Part shown: in pieces, positions 24,039 to 30,258 of the stretch
How positions within the stretch are numbered: position 1 is the stretch's first letter
How the letters are laid out: every line of letters begins with the position of its first letter
NCBI GenBank assembly: GCA_040902855.1
Contig: JBBDWN010000062.1
Coordinates: 1-32,402 of the forward strand
DNA length: 32,402 nucleotides
Direction of reading: 5' to 3'
Source of the DNA: DATHWB01 sp040902855
Lineage (GTDB): Bacteria > Actinomycetota > Acidimicrobiia > Spongiisociales > ZC4RG35
Notes under the pieces: generated by a model
What the model saw: the letters and a program-made list of their open reading frames with translations, nothing else
Databases searched by the model: none
What the model was told of the DNA's origin: nothing
Made by a program: the position numbers and the translations under genes

Positions 24039-24809
24039 ATGCAGAACGACCTCGACCTCGCGTTGGAGTGCGCCCGCCACGCCGCCGCCATCGTGCTTGC
24101 CGGGTTCGCCACCGCTACCGAGACGATCTTCAAGAGTGAGGTCGATCCGGTGACCGAGTTCGATCGGGCGGCGGAGACTTCCATCCGGACCCTCCTCGCC
24201 GAGGAGCGCCCCGAGGACTCGATTCTTGGCGAGGAGGAGGGCGGCGGGAGGTGGGACGCAGGTCGGGTCTGGATCGTCGATCCGCTTGACGGCACCGTGA
24301 ATTTCGTGCACCGCATCCCGCAGGTGGCGGTGTCCGTCGCATTGTGGGAGGACGGGCGTCCGCTTGTCGGTGTCGTCCACGACGCCATCCGCGGGGAAGT
24401 ATTCGCCGCGGCTGCCGGCGCCGGGGCAACCCTCGACGGGCGGCCCCTCGCAGTCTCCGACGTCGCTGACACGGGCCGCGCTCTCGTCGCCACGGGCTTC
24501 CCGTACGACCGCAGGAACAAGGCGACCGAACTCGTCGAGGTCGTGGCCAGAGTGCTGACCGAAGTCCAGGACATCCGCCGTATCGGCTCGGCGGCCCTGG
24601 ACCTCTGCTGGGTGGCCGCCGGGCGCTTCGACGCCTATTGGGAATACGGGTTGAAGCCATGGGACACGGCCGCCGGACACCTCATCGTCGAGGAGGCGGG
24701 CGGCCAGGTCTCTGACCTCTCCGGAGCGGACTACAACCCCGATGCGGTCGCGATCTTGGCTTCGAACGCACTCATCCACGACCGCCTGCGAACGGTGATC
24801 GAGCAGTGA
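24039..24809 (+). CDS. Inositol monophosphatase-family protein
   Basis: A 256-residue Mg2+-dependent phosphatase of the IMPase/FIG superfamily. Metal-site motifs are in order: the KSEVDPVTEFDRAAE N-terminal helix, the metal-binding Glu pair in ILGEEEGG, WIVDPLDGTVNFVHRIP with both metal Asp residues, and the C-terminal WEYGLKPWDTAAGHLIVEEAGG. Members remove phosphate from inositol phosphate, histidinol phosphate, fructose bisphosphate or PAP. This length and WEYGLKPWD fit the IMPase/HisN type, but the substrate is open. The stop overlaps the next start by four bases (GTGA), so it is the first gene of a coupled trio. Confidence 0.9.
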   Translation: MQNDLDLALECARHAAAIVLAGFATATETIFKSEVDPVTEFDRAAETSIRTLLAEERPEDSILGEEEGGGRWDAGRVWIVDPLDGTVNFVHRIPQVAVSVALWEDGRPLVGVVHDAIRGEVFAAAAGAGATLDGRPLAVSDVADTGRALVATGFPYDRRNKATELVEVVARVLTEVQDIRRIGSAALDLCWVAAGRFDAYWEYGLKPWDTAAGHLIVEEAGGQVSDLSGADYNPDAVAILASNALIHDRLRTVIEQ

Positions 24810-26269
24810 CGGTGCACGTCGTCGGACGGATCCACGGACACGATGGCGCCGATGCGCTGCGGATGGAGAAGGGCGCAATCGCCGAGATCGGACTGGCTTC
24901 CAATATGCGAGGTCCGCGGGTCGATCACGCGGGGGGCATCGTCCTTCCGGGTCTCCGTGACGGCCACATCCATCCGATCGCGCTGGCAGCAGCCGACGAC
25001 CAGGTCGACCTGTCCGGCGTCACCACCATCGAGGAGGCTCTCGAACGGATCCGGGAACGGGCGGCCAGGTCGACCGGGCCGGTCGTCGCAGTGGCGCTCG
25101 ATGACGAGCGCCTCTCAGAACACAGGATGCCGACGGCGCTCGAACTCGACTCAGCCGTCGGCGATCGGCCCGTGCTCGTGTACCGCCACTGCTCCCACCG
25201 CGCCGCCGCCAACAGCGCGGCGCTGAGGGCCGGCGGGCTCGGCGGGGAGTCCTCGAATCCCGCTGGCGGCAGGATCGGCCGCAACCTCGACGGATCTTTG
25301 AACGGGGCGTTGGAGGAGACGGCCATCGCACTCGTCTCGACCCAACTGTCTGCCGAGTCGACGGGGCCGACGCCTGGAGCCGTCCGCGATGTTCTCCGCC
25401 GACTAGCCGGAAGGGGAGTCGTCTCGGTCGACGCCATGGTGTCGTTCGGAGCGTCGATGTGGTGCGCAGGACCGGACGAACTCGGCACGATCCTCACCGT
25501 CGCTGACGACCCGATCATCGACATCTCCGTATTCGTGATCTGCGACTCGGTGGCGGAACTGCGCGACGCCGCCCGCAGACTGGATTCAGCCGGACCGGGC
25601 GTCAGGTTCGCAGGATGGAAGGGGTTCGCCGACGGGTCGTTGGGAGCCCGCACGGCGGCGTTGCGAGCACCGTACGCCGACGACCCGGCGACGAGCGGTC
25701 TCATGGTTGGATCGAACCTGGCCGGGATGAGCGAGGCGGCGGTCGACCTGGGGGGTGTCGCCGCGATACACGCGATCGGCGACCGGGCGGTGCAAGCGGG
25801 ACTCGAGATCGCAGACAGTCTCGGTCCGAACACGGTGCGCATCGAACATGCTTCTGTCATCGATCCCGATCAGGTGGCCCACATGGCAGCGGCCCAAGTG
25901 CTGGCTTCGGTCCAGCCGTCCTTCGCGACTTCAGATGGCGAGTGGATCGAGCGACGACTCGGGTCGCAGCGGGCCGCCTGGGCCTATCCGTTCGCCTCGA
26001 TGCAGAAGGCGGGCGTGAGGATGCGGGGCGGCTCGGATGCCCCCATCGAGTCGGCGGATCCATTCGTCGGAATCCAGGATGCCTGCCTGCCTCGGGACGG
26101 GGCCCTCGACCGGGAATCAGCGATAGACCTCTACGCTGCTGCTCCGTTGGAAGTCGGTGTCCCCGCCACGTTCTTGATCTGTGACAGTGACCCGATTGAT
26201 GTTCCAGTCGACGAGATCTCTCAAATCACGGTGCGCCAGGTGTGGATCGCGGGGGAAAGAGTGAAATGA
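24806..26269 (+). CDS. Amidohydrolase 3-type metal-dependent hydrolase (YtcJ-like)
   Basis: 487 residues of the amidohydrolase superfamily. The first metal ligands are H54 and H56 in LRDGHIHPIALA, where typical members have SHxH. A substrate/metal segment WKGFADGSLGARTAAL comes mid-chain. AIHAIGDRAV holds the conserved His and Asp, and the final ligand is D411 in GGSDAPIES. The pattern matches YtcJ/imidazolonepropionase-like exoenzyme relatives of unknown substrate. It is about 50 residues shorter than many YtcJ proteins. It lacks a signal peptide, so cytosolic. The GTG start overlaps the phosphatase stop and its own stop overlaps the methyltransferase start (ATGA). Confidence 0.85.
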   Translation: MTVHVVGRIHGHDGADALRMEKGAIAEIGLASNMRGPRVDHAGGIVLPGLRDGHIHPIALAAADDQVDLSGVTTIEEALERIRERAARSTGPVVAVALDDERLSEHRMPTALELDSAVGDRPVLVYRHCSHRAAANSAALRAGGLGGESSNPAGGRIGRNLDGSLNGALEETAIALVSTQLSAESTGPTPGAVRDVLRRLAGRGVVSVDAMVSFGASMWCAGPDELGTILTVADDPIIDISVFVICDSVAELRDAARRLDSAGPGVRFAGWKGFADGSLGARTAALRAPYADDPATSGLMVGSNLAGMSEAAVDLGGVAAIHAIGDRAVQAGLEIADSLGPNTVRIEHASVIDPDQVAHMAAAQVLASVQPSFATSDGEWIERRLGSQRAAWAYPFASMQKAGVRMRGGSDAPIESADPFVGIQDACLPRDGALDRESAIDLYAAAPLEVGVPATFLICDSDPIDVPVDEISQITVRQVWIAGERVK

Positions 26270-27066
26270 CGGACGAGACGTGGCTGCCGGACTGGGACGC
26301 CGAGTTGTACGCGGCGAACACCGCTCACCACCGGGCGTTCGACGACTGGTTCCTCGCTGCCACCCCTCTCCGCGACGACATGTCCCTCGTCGACCTCGGC
26401 TGCGGCTCCGGAGACTTCACCCGGGTCCTGGCCGACCGGGTGCCGCAAGGCGAAGTGGTCGGCGTCGACCCGCACCCAGGATTCATCGACCAGGCCAGCC
26501 GGCGGGCGGCCCCCAATCAGCGGTTCGTCGTCGGCACCGCCCAAGACCTCGTCGCTGCGCTCGACGGCGTCCAGTTCGACGGCGTGGTATCGCGGGCTGC
26601 GCTGCAGTGGGTTCCGAGGGCTGAGCAGTCACGGGTCGCCGCACAGGTCTTCTCCTCCATTCGGCCGGGCGGGTTCTTCCGACTCGACATGAGCGGAGCC
26701 GGGAACATCGCCGCGGTGGTGGACCTGCTCGACTCGATCTCGGCCGAGTTCGACGGGCCAACCTCACCGTGGTGTTTCCCCGATCCCGGCTGGTACTTCG
26801 AGATCCTGGAGAGAGCCGGATTCGACGTGACCCGCGGTCACGTCCGAACGGTTCCGCAACGACGGCCCTTCACCGCAGAGTCGCTCTGGGGCTGGTTCGA
26901 ATCCCAAGTCTTCCAGGCCTACGAGGTAGGGATCCCCGAGATCGACCACGCCGACTTCCGCACGAGACTGCGTGACCGGATCACCGAACTCCACCGCCAC
27001 GACGACACCTTCGACCAGACGTTCGTGCGACTCGACGTTCTCGCCCGGGTCCCGCACAGTCGGTGA
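26266..27066 (+). CDS. SAM-dependent methyltransferase (trans-aconitate methyltransferase-like)
   Basis: 266 residues of the class I methyltransferase fold. Motif I LVDLGCGSGDFTRVLADR binds SAM, with the acidic residue at the end of strand 2 in VVGVDPHPGFID. FDGVVSRAALQWVP is the motif IV region and IRPGGFFRLDMSG the late strand. The SRAALQWV pattern is like the trans-aconitate 2-methyltransferase group, which methylates small carboxylic acids, but the substrate is unproven. The ATG at 26266 overlaps the previous stop by four bases and has a purine-rich GGGGGAAAGAG just upstream. I rejected the longer in-frame ATG at 26242. Confidence 0.85.
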   Translation: MTDETWLPDWDAELYAANTAHHRAFDDWFLAATPLRDDMSLVDLGCGSGDFTRVLADRVPQGEVVGVDPHPGFIDQASRRAAPNQRFVVGTAQDLVAALDGVQFDGVVSRAALQWVPRAEQSRVAAQVFSSIRPGGFFRLDMSGAGNIAAVVDLLDSISAEFDGPTSPWCFPDPGWYFEILERAGFDVTRGHVRTVPQRRPFTAESLWGWFESQVFQAYEVGIPEIDHADFRTRLRDRITELHRHDDTFDQTFVRLDVLARVPHSR

Positions 27067-27089
27067 ATCCCCAAGATCCCTCAGCCCGA

Positions 27090-27095
27090 TAGGGT
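27090..27095 (+). promoter_or_regulatory. -10 box for the M3 peptidase
   Basis: TAGGGT is followed by seven bases and ATG at 27103, with no ribosome binding site. It lies in a 36-base gap after the methyltransferase. Confidence 0.4.
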
Positions 27096-27102
27096 CCCGC
27101 CG

Positions 27103-29046
27103 ATGACCTTCGATTACACCGCAGTCACACCGGAGACGATCAAGACCGACGTCGATGCCACGCTCGCCGCCGCCCGAGCCCACATCGACGCCGTCGTCAC
27201 AGGCGAGCGAACCTGGGAAGGAACGGTGCTCCCGCTGGAGGAGGTCGCAGACCTCCTCTCCCAGACGTACGGACGGACGGCATTCATGGGCTACGTCCAT
27301 CCCGACCAGACCACGCGAGAAGCCGGCCAGCAGGCGGAGGAGCAACTCTCCAAGTTTGGGATCGAGATGACCTTTCGCCGGGACCTGTACGAGGCAGTGG
27401 CCGAGTACTCAGGCACCCCCGAGGCGGCGGCGCTGGGAGAAATCGACGCGCGCCTGCTCGAATTCACCATGCGGGACTTCCGCGATGCGGGTCACGAACT
27501 CAGCCAGCAAGACCGGGAGCGGCTGCGTGAGCTGTCCGATCGTCTCGTCGAACTCGGCGTCGCTTTCCAGCGCAACGTCGCCGAGTACGACGATGGGATC
27601 GACGTCACTCGCGAAGACCTCACTGGACTTCCGGAGAGCTACGTCGAGTCACTCGACCCTGGGTCGGACCCGGACACATTCCGGATCACTCTTGCGTATC
27701 CGCATGTGTTCCCGTTCTTCGACAACAGTCCCCGTCGCGATCTGCGCGAGGTGCTCTCCCACAAGTTCAACAACCGGGCGCTTGACTCGAACCGTCCACT
27801 GCTCGAAGAAGCCGTCGCCATACGCCAGGAGATCGCGTCCCTCTTCGGGGTGCCGTCGTGGGCCCACAAGATCCTCGCCGATCGGATGGCTGAAACCCCC
27901 GAGGCCGTCGCCCGCTTCTATGCCGACCTGACGGCACCGCTCACGGAGGCGGGGCGCAAGGAACTGGCCTTCATGGCCAGGCGGCTGGCGGCGGACACCG
28001 GCGAAGACACCCTGATGCCGTACGACATGCGCTACTACGACACGCTCGTCCGCAAAACCGACTACGGAGTCGACCAGAACGAGGTCGCCCAGTACTTCCC
28101 GCTGGAGTCGGTGCTCGCCGGTCTCTTCGAGATCACGAGTGCGGTGTTCGGCCTCCGCTACGAGGAGCTCGACGAAAAGATGTGGCATCCGGACGTTCGC
28201 ACATTCGCCATCTACGACGCACAGGATGGCCGGCGGATCGCGAGGTTTTCGATGGATCTCTTCCCGCGCACCGGCAAGTACGGCCACGCCGCAGCCTTCT
28301 CGCTCGTGCCGGGGAGACGGATGGCGGATGGCTCGTATCAGACGCCATATGCCGCCATCGTCGCCAACTTCACGAAGCCGACGGCCAACCGGCCAAGCCT
28401 GCTGGAGCATCAGGAAGTCGAGACGTTCTTCCACGAGTTCGGACACATCCTCCATCAGACATTGACAACCTCGCCGTACGTGCGGTTTTCCGGCACCAGC
28501 ACCGAACGCGACTTCGTCGAGGCGCCTTCGCAGATCATGCAGCACTGGACGTGGAAGGCGGACGTGCTCTCCACTTTCGCTCGGCATCACGAGACAGGCG
28601 AGCCGATCCCCGCCGAGATGGTCGACCAACTCGTCGCTGCCAGGCAGTTGAACGTGGCGGTCGACAAGCTTCGGCAGATGACCTTCGGCATGCTGGATCA
28701 GGAGTTTCACGGCCCCGGGACGGACAAGGATCTCGACGCGATCCTCCGCAGGACCTGGGAGATCACACTCCTTCCCTTCCACGAGGGGACGTTCTATCCG
28801 GCATCGTTCGGCCACCTGTTCGGTTACGACGCCGCGTACTACGGCTATCTGTGGTCGGAGGTGTACGGCGACGACATGTTTTCTCGCTTCGAGGAGGAGG
28901 GCATCCTCTCCGAGGAGGTCGGAATGGCGTATCGGCGGGAGATACTCGAGAGTGGCGGGACCCGCCCAGGCATGGACCATCTCCGCGCATTCTTGGGCCG
29001 GGACCCCGATTCGGGGGCGTTCCTGCGCAAGCTCGGGATCGACTGA
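27103..29046 (+). CDS. M3-family zinc oligopeptidase
   Basis: A 647-residue cytosolic metallopeptidase of the oligopeptidase A/Dcp/thimet type that cuts short peptides. The zinc site is HEFGH at 444-448 (H444, H448, catalytic E445), with E473 in ERDFVEAPSQ as third ligand. ATPs of the late region are typical: FGHLFGYDAAYYGYLWSEV supplies the Tyr and His residues that bind the substrate. ILHQTLT after HEFGH and FSGTSTERDF are also family-standard. The long helical N-terminal part (1-200) is the lid that limits entry to short peptides. The length is close to other M3 enzymes, without truncation. Single gene with its own promoter. Confidence 0.95.
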   Translation: MTFDYTAVTPETIKTDVDATLAAARAHIDAVVTGERTWEGTVLPLEEVADLLSQTYGRTAFMGYVHPDQTTREAGQQAEEQLSKFGIEMTFRRDLYEAVAEYSGTPEAAALGEIDARLLEFTMRDFRDAGHELSQQDRERLRELSDRLVELGVAFQRNVAEYDDGIDVTREDLTGLPESYVESLDPGSDPDTFRITLAYPHVFPFFDNSPRRDLREVLSHKFNNRALDSNRPLLEEAVAIRQEIASLFGVPSWAHKILADRMAETPEAVARFYADLTAPLTEAGRKELAFMARRLAADTGEDTLMPYDMRYYDTLVRKTDYGVDQNEVAQYFPLESVLAGLFEITSAVFGLRYEELDEKMWHPDVRTFAIYDAQDGRRIARFSMDLFPRTGKYGHAAAFSLVPGRRMADGSYQTPYAAIVANFTKPTANRPSLLEHQEVETFFHEFGHILHQTLTTSPYVRFSGTSTERDFVEAPSQIMQHWTWKADVLSTFARHHETGEPIPAEMVDQLVAARQLNVAVDKLRQMTFGMLDQEFHGPGTDKDLDAILRRTWEITLLPFHEGTFYPASFGHLFGYDAAYYGYLWSEVYGDDMFSRFEEEGILSEEVGMAYRREILESGGTRPGMDHLRAFLGRDPDSGAFLRKLGID

Positions 29047-29269
29047 CCGGTCCGACTCGAACGGGCCTCGCTCTTGAGAAATCCCTGATATCGCGTTTAC
29101 CGGGTCTTTACAGCGGGAACCTTACGGTGACCGGAAACGTCCAATCCAAGTACGGGGACTGCTCCGAATAGGGATGTGACACGGGCTGCGGCCGACCTGG
29201 AGACAGGGAACAACCGGCCGAGTCGGGATGTTGCACCGATGGCAGGCTTCTCGAGAAAGGGGCCCGGAC
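29047..29269. other. 223-base intergenic stretch
   Basis: No convincing gene is present. It carries an A/T-richer patch (about 29074-29110) that resembles a promoter region, the candidate ECF promoter at 29116-29141, and a purine-rich ribosome binding site at its end. Two copies of the 6-mer CGGCCG flank about 26 bases around 29185-29222. I see no tRNA and no riboswitch I can name. Confidence 0.4.
29116..29141 (+). promoter_or_regulatory. Candidate ECF-sigma promoter
   Basis: GGAAC (29116-29120) and CGTC (29138-29141) are separated by 17 bases. This matches the GGAAC-N16/17-CGTC form of many stress-type ECF sigma promoters. It would start transcription near 29148 and give the small Cys/His gene a leader of about 120 bases. 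It is weak evidence, as both boxes are short. Confidence 0.3.
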
Positions 29270-29464
29270 ATGTCAGAGACGATGAAGGGCGCATCCATCA
29301 AGGGTGTGACCCGTCCCTCGAAAGACTTCGGTGGGAACAGGGTGTGCAGTGACAAGCACTGCGTCACCATGCTCTCCCGATACAACCGACGCGAGTTTTG
29401 CTTCGCCCACGCTCCGGTGAAATACCCGAGAGTTCGGGGGCGGATCATGCCCGAAGGGGCCTGA
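29270..29464 (+). CDS. Small Cys/His protein, probable zinc-binding
   Basis: 64 residues, basic and hydrophilic, with no signal or membrane segment. The arrangement C26-x4-C31-x12-C44-x2-H47, in NRVCSDKHCVTMLSRYNRREFCFAH, looks like a compact zinc-binding unit. I have seen the LSRYN...CxxH pattern in small actinobacterial proteins, but I cannot name a function. GAAAGGGG ends seven bases before the ATG at 29270, a good ribosome binding site. An in-frame ATG at 29228 has none. A candidate ECF promoter lies upstream and a strong terminator downstream, which together define a single-gene transcript. DNA or RNA binding is a guess from charge alone. Confidence 0.7.
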   Translation: MSETMKGASIKGVTRPSKDFGGNRVCSDKHCVTMLSRYNRREFCFAHAPVKYPRVRGRIMPEGA

Positions 29465-29479
29465 ACTCGAATCGAAGAC

Positions 29480-29526
29480 TTGGCATCGCAGTTTGGTTCT
29501 CTCCCTCCTCCATACCGTGATGCCAA
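29480..29526 (+). repeat. Inverted repeat ahead of the terminator
   Basis: TTGGCATC (29480-29487) and GATGCCAA (29519-29526) pair perfectly around 31 bases. They end four bases before the terminator stem. They could form a second stem in the 3' end of the small-gene transcript or in a separate small RNA. Confidence 0.5.
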
Positions 29527-29530
29527 CCCC

Positions 29531-29575
29531 GACGGGGTCCGGTGCTGCCCGAGCACCGGACCCCGTCCCTTTTTG
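29531..29575 (+). terminator. Strong intrinsic terminator
   Basis: GACGGGGTCCGGTGCT (29531-29546) and its exact reverse complement (29552-29567) form a 16-base perfect stem with a five-base loop, followed by CCTTTTT. It closes the transcript of the small Cys/His gene and insulates the copper operon from it. Confidence 0.95.
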
Positions 29576-29599
29576 GATCGCGCGTACCCTGGGTTCAGG

Positions 29600-29616
29600 A
29601 CCACCTATACGGTGGT
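29600..29616. promoter_or_regulatory. Upstream inverted repeat ACCACC-N5-GGTGGT, copy 1
   Basis: ACCACC and GGTGGT around TATAC. A second copy with the same arms and spacing is 72 bases downstream. Candidate regulator binding site in the csoR upstream region. ACCCTGGGTT lies just before it at 29586-29595. Confidence 0.5.
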
Positions 29617-29671
29617 TTACGTGCATCAGTTCGGAGTGTCACGCAATCCGATTCTGAACTCGTGACCGAAA

Positions 29672-29688
29672 ACCACCTATTTGGTGGT
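29672..29688. promoter_or_regulatory. Upstream inverted repeat ACCACC-N5-GGTGGT, copy 2
   Basis: Same arms as copy 1 around TATTT. Both copies share ACCACCTAT then two variable bases. It lies 15 bases before the -35 box of csoR. Confidence 0.5.
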
Positions 29689-29702
29689 GCCGAACCCTGG
29701 GT

Positions 29703-29734
29703 TTGACACCACCCCACCCCAGGTGGGGTAGTAT
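29703..29734 (+). promoter_or_regulatory. csoR promoter, TTGACA/TAGTAT with a 20-base spacer
   Basis: The -35 is TTGACA (29703-29708) and the -10 is TAGTAT (29729-29734). The spacer of 20 bases is longer than the usual 17. The ATG at 29741 is six bases after the -10, so the transcript is probably leaderless, although GGGAGG abuts the ATG. Confidence 0.65.
29711..29729. promoter_or_regulatory. Probable CsoR operator inside the promoter spacer
   Basis: ACCCCACC (29711-29718) and GGTGGGGT (29722-29729) are a perfect 8-base inverted repeat with a CCA centre. CsoR operators are G/C-tract palindromes of the TACCC...GGGTA kind. The position between -35 and -10 fits copper-relieved repression of csoR-copZ-copA by its first gene product. 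Confidence 0.75.
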
Positions 29735-29740
29735 GGGAGG

Positions 29741-30052
29741 ATGAAGGCAGAGCACAAGCGGTCGGCTTCGAACCGGCTCAAGACCGTGCGAGGGCATCTC
29801 GAGGCGGTCATCGGCATGGTCGAAGACGAGCGGTACTGCCCTGAAGTGATGAAGCAGATCTCGGCGCTCCAGGGCTCCCTCGAGCGGGTCAACCGGATCC
29901 TGTTGCAGAACCACCTCGAGACCTGCGTCGCCCACGCCGTCTCCGAAGGACGCACGGCGGAAATCGTCGACGAACTGATGGAAACCATGAAGTACACGGC
30001 GGCGGTCACAGGACCCTCGTCCGACCTCGACCCGGAAGGAAGCCACGCGTGA
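29741..30052 (+). CDS. csoR: Copper-sensing repressor CsoR
   Basis: A 103-residue all-helical DNA-binding protein of the CsoR/RcnR family. The Cu(I) ligands are C33, H58 and C62 (in RYCPEVMKQ and NHLETCV). Their spacing of 25 and 4 is the same as C36-H61-C65 of the Mycobacterium tuberculosis protein, so copper rather than nickel or formaldehyde sensing is likely. The basic stretch HKRSASNRLKTVRGHLE in helix 1 is the operator-contacting face. Apo-protein would hold the palindrome at 29711-29729 and release it on binding Cu(I). Its stop overlaps the copZ start by four bases (GTGA), so it controls its own operon. Confidence 0.94.
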   Translation: MKAEHKRSASNRLKTVRGHLEAVIGMVEDERYCPEVMKQISALQGSLERVNRILLQNHLETCVAHAVSEGRTAEIVDELMETMKYTAAVTGPSSDLDPEGSHA

Positions 30053-30258
30053 GCACCACCACCCTGAACGTCCCCACCATCTCCTGTGGACACTGCAAGT
30101 CCAGCATCGAAGGCGCAGTCAACGGTCTGGCGGGAATCCGCAAGGTCGAGGTCGGCATCGACGCCAAGCAGGTCGAAGTCGACTTCGACGAGACGACGAT
30201 CGATCTCGATGCGATCGTCGAAGCCATCGAAGAGCAGGGATACGAAGTCGCCCGATGA
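30049..30258 (+). CDS. copZ: Copper chaperone CopZ-type HMA protein
   Basis: 69 residues, a single heavy-metal-associated ferredoxin-like domain. The metal loop is ISCGHCKSSIEGAV, a CxxC with Gly-His between the cysteines. KVEVGIDAKQVEVDFDE and AIVEAIEEQGYEVAR complete the fold. It would carry Cu(I) to the downstream ATPase. It has the normal length for a free chaperone. It is coupled at both ends: GTGA with csoR and ATGA with copA. Confidence 0.93.
   Translation: MSTTTLNVPTISCGHCKSSIEGAVNGLAGIRKVEVGIDAKQVEVDFDETTIDLDAIVEAIEEQGYEVAR

Noticed and set aside
24039..24574. N-terminal extension of the lnt-like gene by 193 codons
   Set aside because: It lies antisense to the phosphatase gene and is Ser/Pro/Arg-rich. 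Lnt homology begins at the first membrane helix after 23995.
29480..29665. A 61-codon plus-strand frame between the small gene and csoR
   Set aside because: It runs through the strong terminator and has no ribosome binding site or homology pattern.
29711..29729. MerR-type (CueR) control of the copper promoter because of the 20-base spacer
   Set aside because: The first gene is a clear CsoR with all copper ligands and the palindrome is of the CsoR type. No merR-family gene is in the window. The long spacer is still reported as unusual.
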